This document shows, one piece after another, positions 44,048 through 51,857 of a DNA stretch of 64,000 nucleotides (position 1 is the first letter of the stretch; each line of letters begins with the position of its first letter). Where the stretch lies: assembly GCF_038958875.1 (NCBI RefSeq), contig NZ_CP152407.1, forward strand, positions 3,169,501 through 3,233,500, in the 5' to 3' direction. Under the pieces are notes generated by a model. That model was not told where the DNA came from. It saw nothing but the letters and a program-made list of their open reading frames with translations, and did no database searches. The DNA comes from Acidovorax sp. FHTAMBA. Lineage in GTDB: Bacteria > Pseudomonadota > Gammaproteobacteria > Burkholderiales > Burkholderiaceae_C. The position numbers and the translations under genes are program-made.

Positions 44048-44123
44048 TGGTGGGTCCTGACGGTCTCGAACCGCCGACCTACTCCGTGTAAAGGAGCCGC
44101 TCTACCAACTGAGCTAAGGACCC
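44048..44123 (-). tRNA. tRNA-Val (TAC)
   Basis: A 76-base cloverleaf with GGGTCCT/AGGACCC acceptor stem, anticodon TAC in loop TTTACAC, and encoded CCA. It starts 16 bases after the hupB stop with no promoter between. Confidence 0.96.
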
Positions 44124-44139
44124 CACCTGAAACTGATCA

Positions 44140-44412
44140 TCAGTTCAAGGCATCTTTCAATGCCTTGCCTGGACGAAACTTCGGAACTTTAGCAGCTTTG
44201 ATTTTAATCGTGGCGCCGGTGCGGGGATTACGGCCTGTGCGAGCAGCACGCTTGCCTACAGCGAAAGTACCGAAACCGACGAGCGAAACGGTGCCACCCT
44301 TTTTCAGGGTCTTCTTGACGGCCTCGATCGTGGATTCCAGGGCACGCGCAGCGGCGGCCTTGGAGATGTCGGCGTTGGTAGCGATGTGCTCAATCAGTTC
44401 GGTTTTGTTCAC
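44140..44412 (-). CDS. hupB: DNA-binding protein HU
   Basis: A 90-residue nucleoid protein. It shows NKTELIEHIATNADISKAAAARALE, GTVSLVGFGTFAVGKRAARTGRNPRTG (the DNA-contacting arm) and IKIKAAKVPKFRPGKALK. It begins with GTG, with GAGAGG ahead as ribosome site. The promoter at 44549-44577 gives a leader of about 130 bases. The transcript probably continues through tRNA-Val to the terminator at 44014-44038. Confidence 0.96.
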   Translation of the reverse strand: MNKTELIEHIATNADISKAAAARALESTIEAVKKTLKKGGTVSLVGFGTFAVGKRAARTGRNPRTGATIKIKAAKVPKFRPGKALKDALN

Positions 44413-44778
44413 AAGAAGCCTCTCGGGAAAAGAGTTGATGGAATGTCTCGTGGATATCTGGTCTTCACACGTCCGAAAGCGCAGCCAGTGGCTGGTTGAG
44501 AGTCAGACGGGGAATGACTGGCATACACAGCATGGGCTGCTGCATCAGATTAAAGCCATCGAGTTTCCGGGTGTCAATACAACACGCCGATTTGGCGCAG
44601 CGTCGTACTGAATTCTAGTCGCATTTCACGCGGCGTCAGGGGTTGCGGGAGGTTTTGTCTCAAACACGCCGTATGGGCAGCATTCCGTATTGACACGCGA
44701 TTTACCGCGACCCTGCGGCGCGCCGCCGAGCATGCAGACGCCTTCGAAAGATGGCGAAATCGGGCACGCAAGCCCCGT
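44413..44778. other. 366-base gap: hupB leader and promoter region
   Basis: It contains the hupB promoter (listed separately) and about 200 further bases upstream toward pgsA. I see no gene, repeat or riboswitch there. A second TTGACA at about 44688 on the plus strand has no matching -10. Confidence 0.5.
44549..44577 (-). promoter_or_regulatory. Sigma-70 promoter of hupB
   Basis: On the minus strand TTGACA (44572-44577), a 17-base spacer and TTTAAT (44549-44554), close to consensus. Confidence 0.75.
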
Positions 44779-45345
44779 TCATTTCACGCGCGCACGGATT
44801 TCCGGCAGCGCTTTTTGCAGGTAATACACCATGGACCACACGGTGAGCACCGCCGATGCCCAGATGAGCCAGGTACCCCACACGCCGGTATCGATCACGC
44901 CAAACAGGCGCCCGTCGTACAGCAGAAAGGGGATGGCCAGCATCTGCACCGTGGTCTTGACCTTACCGATCATGTGCACGGCCACGCTCTTGCTCGCGCC
45001 TATCTGCGCCATCCATTCACGCAGGGCCGAGATCGCGATCTCGCGGCCAATGATGATGAGGGCCACAAACACGTCGGCACGCTGCAGGTGCACCAGCACC
45101 AGGAGCGAGGCACACACCAGAAACTTGTCGGCCACCGGATCAAGGAAGGCGCCGAAGGACGAAGTCTGGTTAAGCTTGCGGGCCAAATATCCGTCCAGCC
45201 AGTCGGTGGCGGCGAACACCACGAACATCACGGTGGCAATCAGATTGCGCGTGGCCGGGTCCAGCGGTGCGTAGAACACCCCCACGATCAAAGGTATCGC
45301 GACGATGCGCGTCCAGGTCATCAAGGTGGGGATAGTCCAGAACAT
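44779..45345 (-). CDS. pgsA: CDP-diacylglycerol-glycerol-3-phosphate 3-phosphatidyltransferase
   Basis: A 188-residue membrane enzyme that makes phosphatidylglycerol phosphate. The CDP-alcohol phosphotransferase motif is complete: DWLDGYLARKLNQTSSFGAF followed by LDPVADK. The beginning WTIPTLMTWTRIVAIP is the normal PgsA start. It lies 45 bases after uvrC on the same strand, an order seen widely in proteobacteria. Confidence 0.95.
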   Translation of the reverse strand: MFWTIPTLMTWTRIVAIPLIVGVFYAPLDPATRNLIATVMFVVFAATDWLDGYLARKLNQTSSFGAFLDPVADKFLVCASLLVLVHLQRADVFVALIIIGREIAISALREWMAQIGASKSVAVHMIGKVKTTVQMLAIPFLLYDGRLFGVIDTGVWGTWLIWASAVLTVWSMVYYLQKALPEIRARVK

Positions 45346-45390
45346 GGCGGCGATTGTGTCACGGCGCAGCCGTGGAACGGCACACGGGGC

Positions 45391-47391
45391 TTATCTCAGT
45401 GCCTTGTAAATTTCTTCTGCCAACTCGCGCGAGATGCCATCCACGGTGACCAGGTCTTCCACGCTCGCTGAGGCCACCCCACGCACCCCACCAAAACGTT
45501 GCAACAACCGCGCGCGCTTCTTGGGGCCCACCCCCGCAATTTCTTCCAGTTGCCCGCCCCCCACCCGCACCTTGGCCCGTGCCGCGCGCATGCCGGTGAT
45601 GGCAAAGCGGTGGGCCTCATCGCGGATCTGCGCCACCAGCATCAGCGCCGCCGAGTCCTTGCCCAGGTAGACCTTCTCGCGCCCGTCGGCAAACACCAGC
45701 TCTTCCAGGCCCACCTTGCGGCCCTCGCCCTTTTCCACGCCCACGATGCGGGTCAGATCGAGCCCCAGCGCGGTGAACACCTCGCGCGCCACGCCCACCT
45801 GGCCCTTGCCACCGTCGATGAGCACCAGATCGGGCAGGCGCGCCGCCCCTTTGCGGGTGGGCGCGCCGGCCTCGGCGTCCGGGGCGGCAAAGTCGATACC
45901 GCCTTCCTCGCGCTGCGCCTCCACCACCTTGCTGTAGCGGCGCGTGAGCACCTGACGCATGGCAGCGTAATCGTCACCGCCGGTGATGCCTTCGATCTTG
46001 TAGCGGCGGTATTCGCTGCTCTGCATCTTGTGGTGGTGGAACACAACACACGACGCCTGGGTGGATTCGCCCGCCGTGTGCGAGATGTCGAAACACTCGA
46101 TGGTGAGCTGGTCGAGGTCTTCGGGTGGCAGGTCCAGCGCCTCGGCCAGGGCGCGGGTGCGGGCCTGCTGCGAGCCCTCTTCGGCCAGCAGACGGGCCAG
46201 TTGCAGGTCTGCATTCTTTTGCGCCATGTCCAGCCAGGCACGGCGCTGTTCACGCGGCTGATGGATGGCCGACACGCGCACGCCCGTCTGCGCAGAGAGC
46301 GCCTCCATCAGCGCCTTGTCCACCGGCACGCTGGTGACAAGCACCGGGGGCAAAGGTACACCGATGTAGTGCTGGGCAATGAAGGCCTCCAGCACCTGCG
46401 CTTCGACAGGGCGGGCAGGCGCAGCCCGCGTACTGGGCTCTGCACCAGCACCCTCAGGTTGCGCCTCCTCCTCTTCTTCAAACACGGCCGCGGCATCTTC
46501 CACATGGACCGGGAAATACGGCCGATCTCCCAGATGCCGCCCGCCGCGCACCATGGCCAGGTTCACGCAGGCGCGGCCACCCTGCACCCGCACGGCCAGA
46601 ATGTCCACGTCCTTGTCATCCGCGATCTCGATGGATTGCTGGTGCAGCACGCGTGACAGCGCCTGGATCTGGTTGCGCACTTCAGCGGCCTGTTCAAATT
46701 CCAGCTTGCCGGAATGCTCCATCATCCGCGCCTCCATGGCCTGCAGAACCTCCTGCGTTTCGCCGCGCAGCAGGGCCTCTGCATGCTGCACGTCGGCGGC
46801 GTACGCCTCGGGCGAGATGAGATCAACACAGGGGCCGGTGCAGCGCTTGATCTGGAACAGCAGGCAAGGCCGCGTGCGGTTCGCAAAAACCGTGTCTTCA
46901 CACGTACGCAGGCGAAACACCTTCTGCAGTAGCTGGATGGTTTCCTTGACCGCCCAGGCGCTCGGGTAAGGCCCGAAATAGCGATGGCGCTTGTCCACAG
47001 CCCCCCGGTAATAGGCCATGCGCGGAAACTTCTGACCCGGTGCGTCACCCGCTCCGGCAGCGGTGCCGGTGATCTTGAGGTACGGGTAGCTCTTGTCGTC
47101 GCGGAACAGGATGTTGAACCGGGGGTTCAACGTCTTGATCAGGTTGTTTTCCAGCAGCAGCGCTTCGGCCTCGGAGCGCACCACCGTGGTCTCCATCCGC
47201 TCGATCTTGCTGACCATGTGGCCTATGCGTGTGCCACCATGATTCTTGGTGAAGTAGCTCGACACGCGCCGCTTCAGATGCCTCGCCTTGCCTACATACA
47301 GCAGCGCGCCCTGGGCGTCGAAATAGCGGTAAACACCGGGCAACGCGGGCAGCGCAGCCACCTGCGCCAGCAGTTCTTCGGAATGGGACAT
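45391..47391 (-). CDS. uvrC: Excinuclease ABC subunit C
   Basis: A 666-residue nucleotide-excision-repair nuclease. GIY-YIG domain (LPGVYRYFDAQGALLYVGKA, about residues 16-35), UVR motif (LEFEQAAEVRNQIQALSRVL), RNase H-like domain with ECFDISHTAGESTQASCVVF, and C-terminal helix-hairpin-helix motifs. An Ala/Glu/Pro-rich insertion (EEEEEAQPEGAGAEP) lies mid-chain, as in relatives of this family. The ATG at 47391 gives the normal start. Confidence 0.95.
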   Translation of the reverse strand: MSHSEELLAQVAALPALPGVYRYFDAQGALLYVGKARHLKRRVSSYFTKNHGGTRIGHMVSKIERMETTVVRSEAEALLLENNLIKTLNPRFNILFRDDKSYPYLKITGTAAGAGDAPGQKFPRMAYYRGAVDKRHRYFGPYPSAWAVKETIQLLQKVFRLRTCEDTVFANRTRPCLLFQIKRCTGPCVDLISPEAYAADVQHAEALLRGETQEVLQAMEARMMEHSGKLEFEQAAEVRNQIQALSRVLHQQSIEIADDKDVDILAVRVQGGRACVNLAMVRGGRHLGDRPYFPVHVEDAAAVFEEEEEAQPEGAGAEPSTRAAPARPVEAQVLEAFIAQHYIGVPLPPVLVTSVPVDKALMEALSAQTGVRVSAIHQPREQRRAWLDMAQKNADLQLARLLAEEGSQQARTRALAEALDLPPEDLDQLTIECFDISHTAGESTQASCVVFHHHKMQSSEYRRYKIEGITGGDDYAAMRQVLTRRYSKVVEAQREEGGIDFAAPDAEAGAPTRKGAARLPDLVLIDGGKGQVGVAREVFTALGLDLTRIVGVEKGEGRKVGLEELVFADGREKVYLGKDSAALMLVAQIRDEAHRFAITGMRAARAKVRVGGGQLEEIAGVGPKKRARLLQRFGGVRGVASASVEDLVTVDGISRELAEEIYKALR

Positions 47392-47430
47392 GGCGCGTAT
47401 TGTGGCCCGGCCCACGGTCCGGTTCCAGTA

Positions 47431-47486
47431 CTATCAAAAATATAGCTGCCAGCGCTTATCCATCAAGCGCTAGCGGCCATTTTTAC
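47431..47486 (-). repeat. Dispersed palindromic repeat, copy 8
   Basis: ATAGCTGCCAGCGCTTATCC then ATCAAGCGCTAGCGGCCATT. Both arms are well kept. It lies between the Bug receptor stop and uvrC. Confidence 0.88.
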
Positions 47487-47488
47487 CA

Positions 47489-48472
47489 TTATTCTGCTTC
47501 GATCTTCGAGCTTTTCACCACCTGCGCCCAGTTGGCCAGGTCGGCCTTGACCTTGTCGCCCAACTGCGCCGGAGTCTGGTAGTCGGCCGTGGCGCCCTGC
47601 TCCAGCGCCTTTTGCTTGAAGGCCGCGCTTTGCACCACCGTACGGATGTCGGCCGTGAGCTTGTCCACCACCGGCTTGGGCACCGCAGCGGGCACAAACA
47701 CCGCAAACCACGACGTGGCATCGACCTTGGGGTAACCCGCCTCGGCCGTGGTGGGCACGTCAGGCAGGCTGGGCAGGCGCTCTTTGCCGGTCACGGCCAG
47801 CACGCGCAGCTTGCCGCTGGCGATGTGCGGCATGAACGGCGGCGCGGTGCCAAAGGTCAGGTCCACCTGGCCGCCCAGCAGATCCTGCAGCGCAGGGCCT
47901 GTGCCTTTGTAGGGCACGTGCACCATCTTGATGGCGCCTTGCTGCTCCAGCATGGCGCCGGTCACGTGCTGCAGCGAGCCGTTGCCCGACGATGCGTAGT
48001 TGAGTTTGCCCGGGTTGGCCTTGGCGTAGGCGATCAGCTCGGGCAGCGTCTTCACGGGCAGATCAGCCCGCACCACGATGATCTGCGGCGCCGAGATCAC
48101 ATTGGCCACGGGCTGGAAGTCCTTTTGCTCCCACTGCGGCGCTTTGGTGAGGTGGGGCGAAATGACGTGGTAGCCCGAGTACTGCATGAAGATCGTGTAG
48201 CCATCGGGCTCGGCGCGCTTGACGATGCTGGCGGCAATGTTGCCGTTGCCCCCGCCCTTGTTGTCCACCACGACCGACTGTCCCAGCACAGGCGACAGCG
48301 CCTGGGCCAGCATGCGGGCCGAGAGATCGGTGGTGCCGCCAGCGGCAGTCGGTACCACCATGACCAGGGTTTTGGCCGGGTACCCACCGCCTTGCGCCCA
48401 CGCTCCGAAACTCAGCGCGGATGCCAGGGCCCCAAGGGCAATGGTCGTAAATCGTTTGCGATTGAGGTTCAT
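47489..48472 (-). CDS. Bug-family (TctC-like) periplasmic substrate-binding protein
   Basis: A 327-residue exported receptor with signal peptide cleaved after SFGAWAQ, and the Bug family opening YPAKTLVMVVPTAAGGTTDLSARML, then NKGGGNGNIAA. Such receptors bind carboxylates or aromatic acids and serve TctAB permeases. No TctAB genes are here. It lies downstream of the lyase and CoA-transferase on the same strand, 36 bases after the lyase, so its ligand is likely their substrate. Confidence 0.92.
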   Translation of the reverse strand: MNLNRKRFTTIALGALASALSFGAWAQGGGYPAKTLVMVVPTAAGGTTDLSARMLAQALSPVLGQSVVVDNKGGGNGNIAASIVKRAEPDGYTIFMQYSGYHVISPHLTKAPQWEQKDFQPVANVISAPQIIVVRADLPVKTLPELIAYAKANPGKLNYASSGNGSLQHVTGAMLEQQGAIKMVHVPYKGTGPALQDLLGGQVDLTFGTAPPFMPHIASGKLRVLAVTGKERLPSLPDVPTTAEAGYPKVDATSWFAVFVPAAVPKPVVDKLTADIRTVVQSAAFKQKALEQGATADYQTPAQLGDKVKADLANWAQVVKSSKIEAE

Positions 48473-48508
48473 GTTTTATGTCTCCTTGTGGTTGCCAAAA
48501 ATAGAAAT

Positions 48509-49492
48509 TCAGGAACGCGCGAGCGCCCTCTCACGGATCGCCTCGAAATCGGCAGGCACCGGGTGCAGCGCCAGGCGCGGGCCTGCCTTGGCGATCTGGC
48601 TCGGAATGTCGTGGCCGATGAGTGCCGGCAGCTGCTGCGCCACGACCACTAGTTGCCCCAGGTCCACGCCCGTTTCGTAGCCCATCAGCGCCAGCGCATG
48701 CACGATCTCTTCGCTGCACACATTGCCACTGGCGCCCGGCGCATAAGGGCAGCCGCCCAGGCCGCCCAGCGAGGCATCGAACCGGTCCGCACCCGCGTCG
48801 ATGGCGGCCAACACATTGGCCAGCCCCATGCCGCGCGTGTTGTGGAAATGCAAGGTGAACTCCACCGCCGGCCAGAGCGCGCGCGCCGCCGCCGTGAGCT
48901 TGTGCACCTGCGTGGGGTAGGCCATGCCGGTGGTGTCGCACAGCGTGATGCCGCGCACGCCCAAGTCCACAAAACGCTGCACCCAGCCGAACACGTCGGC
49001 CTGGGCCACATCGCCTTCCATGGGGCAGCCGAACACACACGACAGCGACACATTCACCGCCACGTTGGCGTCCTGCGCCAGGGCAACCACCTGGGCCAGC
49101 GCAGCAAACGATTGTTCCTGCGTCATGCGCAGGTTGGCCAGGTTGTGCGTGGCACTGACCGACATCACCAGGTTCAGCTCGTCCGTGCGCGACTCGATGG
49201 CGCGCTCGGCGCCGCGCAGGTTGGGCACCAGCGCGGTGTAGACGGTGCCCGGGCTTCGCGTGATCTCGCGCATCACGACCTCGGCATCTTTCAGCGCGGG
49301 AATCGCGGTGGGCGATGTGAACGAAGTCACCTCGATCTTGGACAGGCCCGCTGCCGACAGCACATTGCACAGCGCGATCTTGTCGGCCGTGGGCACAAAG
49401 GCCTTCTCCATCTGCAGGCCGTCGCGCAGGCCGACCTCCTGCATGTGGATGCGGCGGCCTGCGCCCTGCCACACCATGTTGGATGCACTCAT
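48509..49492 (-). CDS. Hydroxymethylglutaryl-CoA lyase family enzyme
   Basis: A 327-residue HMGL-like TIM barrel. It opens HMQEVGLRDGLQMEKAFVP, has the metal-binding HFHNTRGMG and the family signature GLGGCPYAPGASGN with the catalytic Cys. True members split HMG-CoA to acetyl-CoA and acetoacetate. It overlaps the upstream CoA-transferase in ATGA. Given that neighbour, the pair probably activates and cleaves a short branched hydroxy-dicarboxylate; leucine breakdown is the other possibility. Confidence 0.9.
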   Translation of the reverse strand: MSASNMVWQGAGRRIHMQEVGLRDGLQMEKAFVPTADKIALCNVLSAAGLSKIEVTSFTSPTAIPALKDAEVVMREITRSPGTVYTALVPNLRGAERAIESRTDELNLVMSVSATHNLANLRMTQEQSFAALAQVVALAQDANVAVNVSLSCVFGCPMEGDVAQADVFGWVQRFVDLGVRGITLCDTTGMAYPTQVHKLTAAARALWPAVEFTLHFHNTRGMGLANVLAAIDAGADRFDASLGGLGGCPYAPGASGNVCSEEIVHALALMGYETGVDLGQLVVVAQQLPALIGHDIPSQIAKAGPRLALHPVPADFEAIRERALARS

Positions 49493-50694
49493 TGAATCAC
49501 CCCCTTGCTGCGCAGCAGCGCGATCTGTTCGGCCGTCAAACCCGCCTCGGCCAGCACCGCATCGGTGTCGTCGCCCAGGTGCGGCGCACTGCTGCGGATG
49601 GTTCCGGGCGTGCCCGAGAGCTTGGGCACGATGCCGGGCACTTCCACGCTGTAGCCGTCGCGCGTCTGCTGCGTCAGCAGCATGTCGCGTGCACGGTAGT
49701 GCGGGTCTTCGGCGATGTCCTTGGCGGTATAGACCTTGCCCGCGGGCACGCGGGCAGCGCCCAGCGCGTCCAGCACCTGCTGCACCGTGCGCTGCGCGCT
49801 CCAGGCGCCGATGGCGGCATCAATCTCTTCCACGCGGGCCACGCGGCCAGTGTTGTTGGCCAGGTCCGGCGCCGCGCCCAGGTCGGGCCGGCCGATGGCG
49901 TCCATCAACCGCTTGAAAATGCTGTCGCCATTGCCCGCCACCAGCACCCAGCCGTCGGTGCAGGGGTAGGCGTTGCTTGGCGCAATGCCGGGCAGCGCGC
50001 TGCCCGCGGCCTCGCGCACAGCGCCAAAGGCGCTGTATTCGGGGATCAGGCTTTCCATCACGTTGAACACCGCCTCGTGCAGCGCAACGTCGATCACCTG
50101 GCCTTTGCCCCCGTTGACCTTGCGGTGGTACAGCGCCGTGAGCACGCCGATGGTGCCGTGCAGCGCCGCCAGCGTGTCACCAATCGAGACACCGACGCGC
50201 ACCGGTACGCGGCCGGGCTCACCGGTCAGGTGGCGCAGGCCGCCCATGGCCTCGCCGATGGCACCAAAGCCCGGCAGGTCGCGGTACGGGCCCGTCTGGC
50301 CGTAGCCTGAGATGCGCAGCATCACGAGGCCGGGGTTGATCGCGTGCAGTTCTTCGGGCGACATGCCCCAGCCTTCCAGCGTGCCGGGGCGGAAGTTCTC
50401 GACCAGCACATCGGCTTCTGCAATCAGCTGGCGAGCGATGTCCTGGCCTTCCTTCTGGCGCAGGTCCAGCGCCACCGAGCGCTTGTTGCGCGACTGCACC
50501 TGCCACCAGACGGAGGTGCCTTCCTTGATCAGGCGCCAGTTGCGCAGCGGGTCGCCGGTCTCAGGCGCTTCGATCTTGATCACGTCGGCGCCAAACTCGC
50601 CCAGCGTCTTGCCGCAGAACGGCCCGGCAATCAGCTGGCCCATTTCGATGACACGCACGCCTTGCAGTGCGGCGGGGGAAGCGATGGAATCCAT
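49489..50694 (-). CDS. CaiB/BaiF class III CoA-transferase
   Basis: A 401-residue enzyme of the formyl-CoA transferase fold. It begins ALQGVRVIEMGQLIAGPFCGKTLGEFGADVIKIE and has SRNKRSVALDLRQKEGQD and the catalytic Asp in the QTGPYRDLPGFGAIGEAMGG region. It swaps CoA between two carboxylates. As first gene of an operon with an HMG-CoA-lyase-like enzyme and a Bug receptor, it could form HMG-CoA or a relative from succinyl-CoA. The divergent LysR gene likely controls it. Confidence 0.9.
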   Translation of the reverse strand: MDSIASPAALQGVRVIEMGQLIAGPFCGKTLGEFGADVIKIEAPETGDPLRNWRLIKEGTSVWWQVQSRNKRSVALDLRQKEGQDIARQLIAEADVLVENFRPGTLEGWGMSPEELHAINPGLVMLRISGYGQTGPYRDLPGFGAIGEAMGGLRHLTGEPGRVPVRVGVSIGDTLAALHGTIGVLTALYHRKVNGGKGQVIDVALHEAVFNVMESLIPEYSAFGAVREAAGSALPGIAPSNAYPCTDGWVLVAGNGDSIFKRLMDAIGRPDLGAAPDLANNTGRVARVEEIDAAIGAWSAQRTVQQVLDALGAARVPAGKVYTAKDIAEDPHYRARDMLLTQQTRDGYSVEVPGIVPKLSGTPGTIRSSAPHLGDDTDAVLAEAGLTAEQIALLRSKGVIQ

Positions 50695-50758
50695 GGAAAT
50701 ATGTGTCTCCTGCGGGGTCGATCACCAAGCAGTCCCATGCATCCCAACCCGATCATGC

Positions 50759-50798
50759 TGAGCTTGTCGAAGCGCAGCGCAGGGCTTCGACAAGCTCA
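50759..50798. repeat. Inverted repeat TGAGCTTGTCGAAG (14-bp arms)
   Basis: TGAGCTTGTCGAAG (50759-50772) and CTTCGACAAGCTCA (50785-50798) are perfect arms around 12 bases. I recall this motif as a repeat common to many proteobacterial genomes. It lies in the 260-base gap between the CoA-transferase and LysR genes. The rest of the gap should hold their promoters and the regulator site, which I could not define. Confidence 0.7.
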
Positions 50799-50954
50799 GC
50801 CCGAACGGTGTTGGGGTGATTCCAAAGAACCATGAACCCCTGGCTTGTTGGCGCGAATGATGCGCACAGTCCACACGACTGCAAAACGCTGATGCAAGAA
50901 GCCGCCATCGCAAACCGGCATGGCATTTGGCAAACGGCTTACCATCACGCCCTC

Positions 50955-51857
50955 ATGAAACTCGACCCCGTCTCCCTGCGCCTGTTCGTTGCCGTGATGG
51001 AAGAAAACACCATCGCCGCTGCCGCAGCCCGCGAGCACCTGGCCGCATCGGCCGTGAGCCGCCGCCTGGCCGACTTGGAAGACGCGCTGCAGGTGGCCTT
51101 GTTCACCCGCAGCAACAAAGGCACCGAGCCCACCGCCGCCGCGTTTGCGCTGCTGAACCTGGCGCGCGGTGTGCTGAACGATCTGGACGGCATCGCCACG
51201 CAGATGCGCGACTACGGCACGGGCGTGCGCGGCCATGTGCGTGTGGTGGCCAATATTTCGGCCATCACGCAGTTTTTACCCGCCGAGTTGCAGAGCTTTT
51301 TGGAGCAACACCCGCAGGTGGATGTGCGGCTGCAGGAGCAGATCAGCAGCGCGATTGCCCAGTCCGTGGCCGAGAACGCCGCCGACGTGGGCATCCTCAA
51401 CGAAGGCAGCTACGGCGAACGCGTGACGCTGCTGCCCTACCGCACCGACGAACTGGTGCTGGTGGTGCCCACCGGCCACGCGTTGGTGCGGCGCAAGTCC
51501 GTGCGCCTGGCAGACGCCCTGCCTTTTGACTTTGTGGGCGCTCACCCGGGCAGCGCCATCAACAACCAGCTGACCCGCGCGGCCGCCGAGGCGGGCCTGC
51601 CACTGCGCCTGCGCATGCAGGTGACGAGCTACGACGCGCTGTGCCTCATGGTCAACGCGGGCCTGGGTGTGGGCGTGATGCCCCGTGGCAGCGCCGCGCT
51701 GTACCGGGGCACGCTGGCCATCCGCACCGTCACGCTGAACGAGCCCTGGGCGCAGCGGCGGCTGGCGCTGTGTGTGCGGTCTGAAGAATCGCTCTCCAGC
51801 GTTGCCCGGCTGCTGGTGGAGCACCTGCGCGCGCAGCCAACGGGGCCATCACCATGA
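50955..51857 (+). CDS. LysR-type transcriptional regulator
   Basis: A 300-residue regulator. The helix-turn-helix is LRLFVAVMEENTIAAAAAREHLAASAVSRRLADLEDAL (shown as seen at residues 8-45, split in two for reading: LRLFVAVMEENTIAAAA and AREHLAASAVSRRLADLE). The rest is a LysR substrate-binding domain. It is divergent from the CoA-transferase operon, the usual arrangement for control of a degradation pathway. Its stop overlaps the earP start in ATGA, an unusual link. The ATG at 50955 fits the family start. Confidence 0.9.
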   Translation: MKLDPVSLRLFVAVMEENTIAAAAAREHLAASAVSRRLADLEDALQVALFTRSNKGTEPTAAAFALLNLARGVLNDLDGIATQMRDYGTGVRGHVRVVANISAITQFLPAELQSFLEQHPQVDVRLQEQISSAIAQSVAENAADVGILNEGSYGERVTLLPYRTDELVLVVPTGHALVRRKSVRLADALPFDFVGAHPGSAINNQLTRAAAEAGLPLRLRMQVTSYDALCLMVNAGLGVGVMPRGSAALYRGTLAIRTVTLNEPWAQRRLALCVRSEESLSSVARLLVEHLRAQPTGPSP

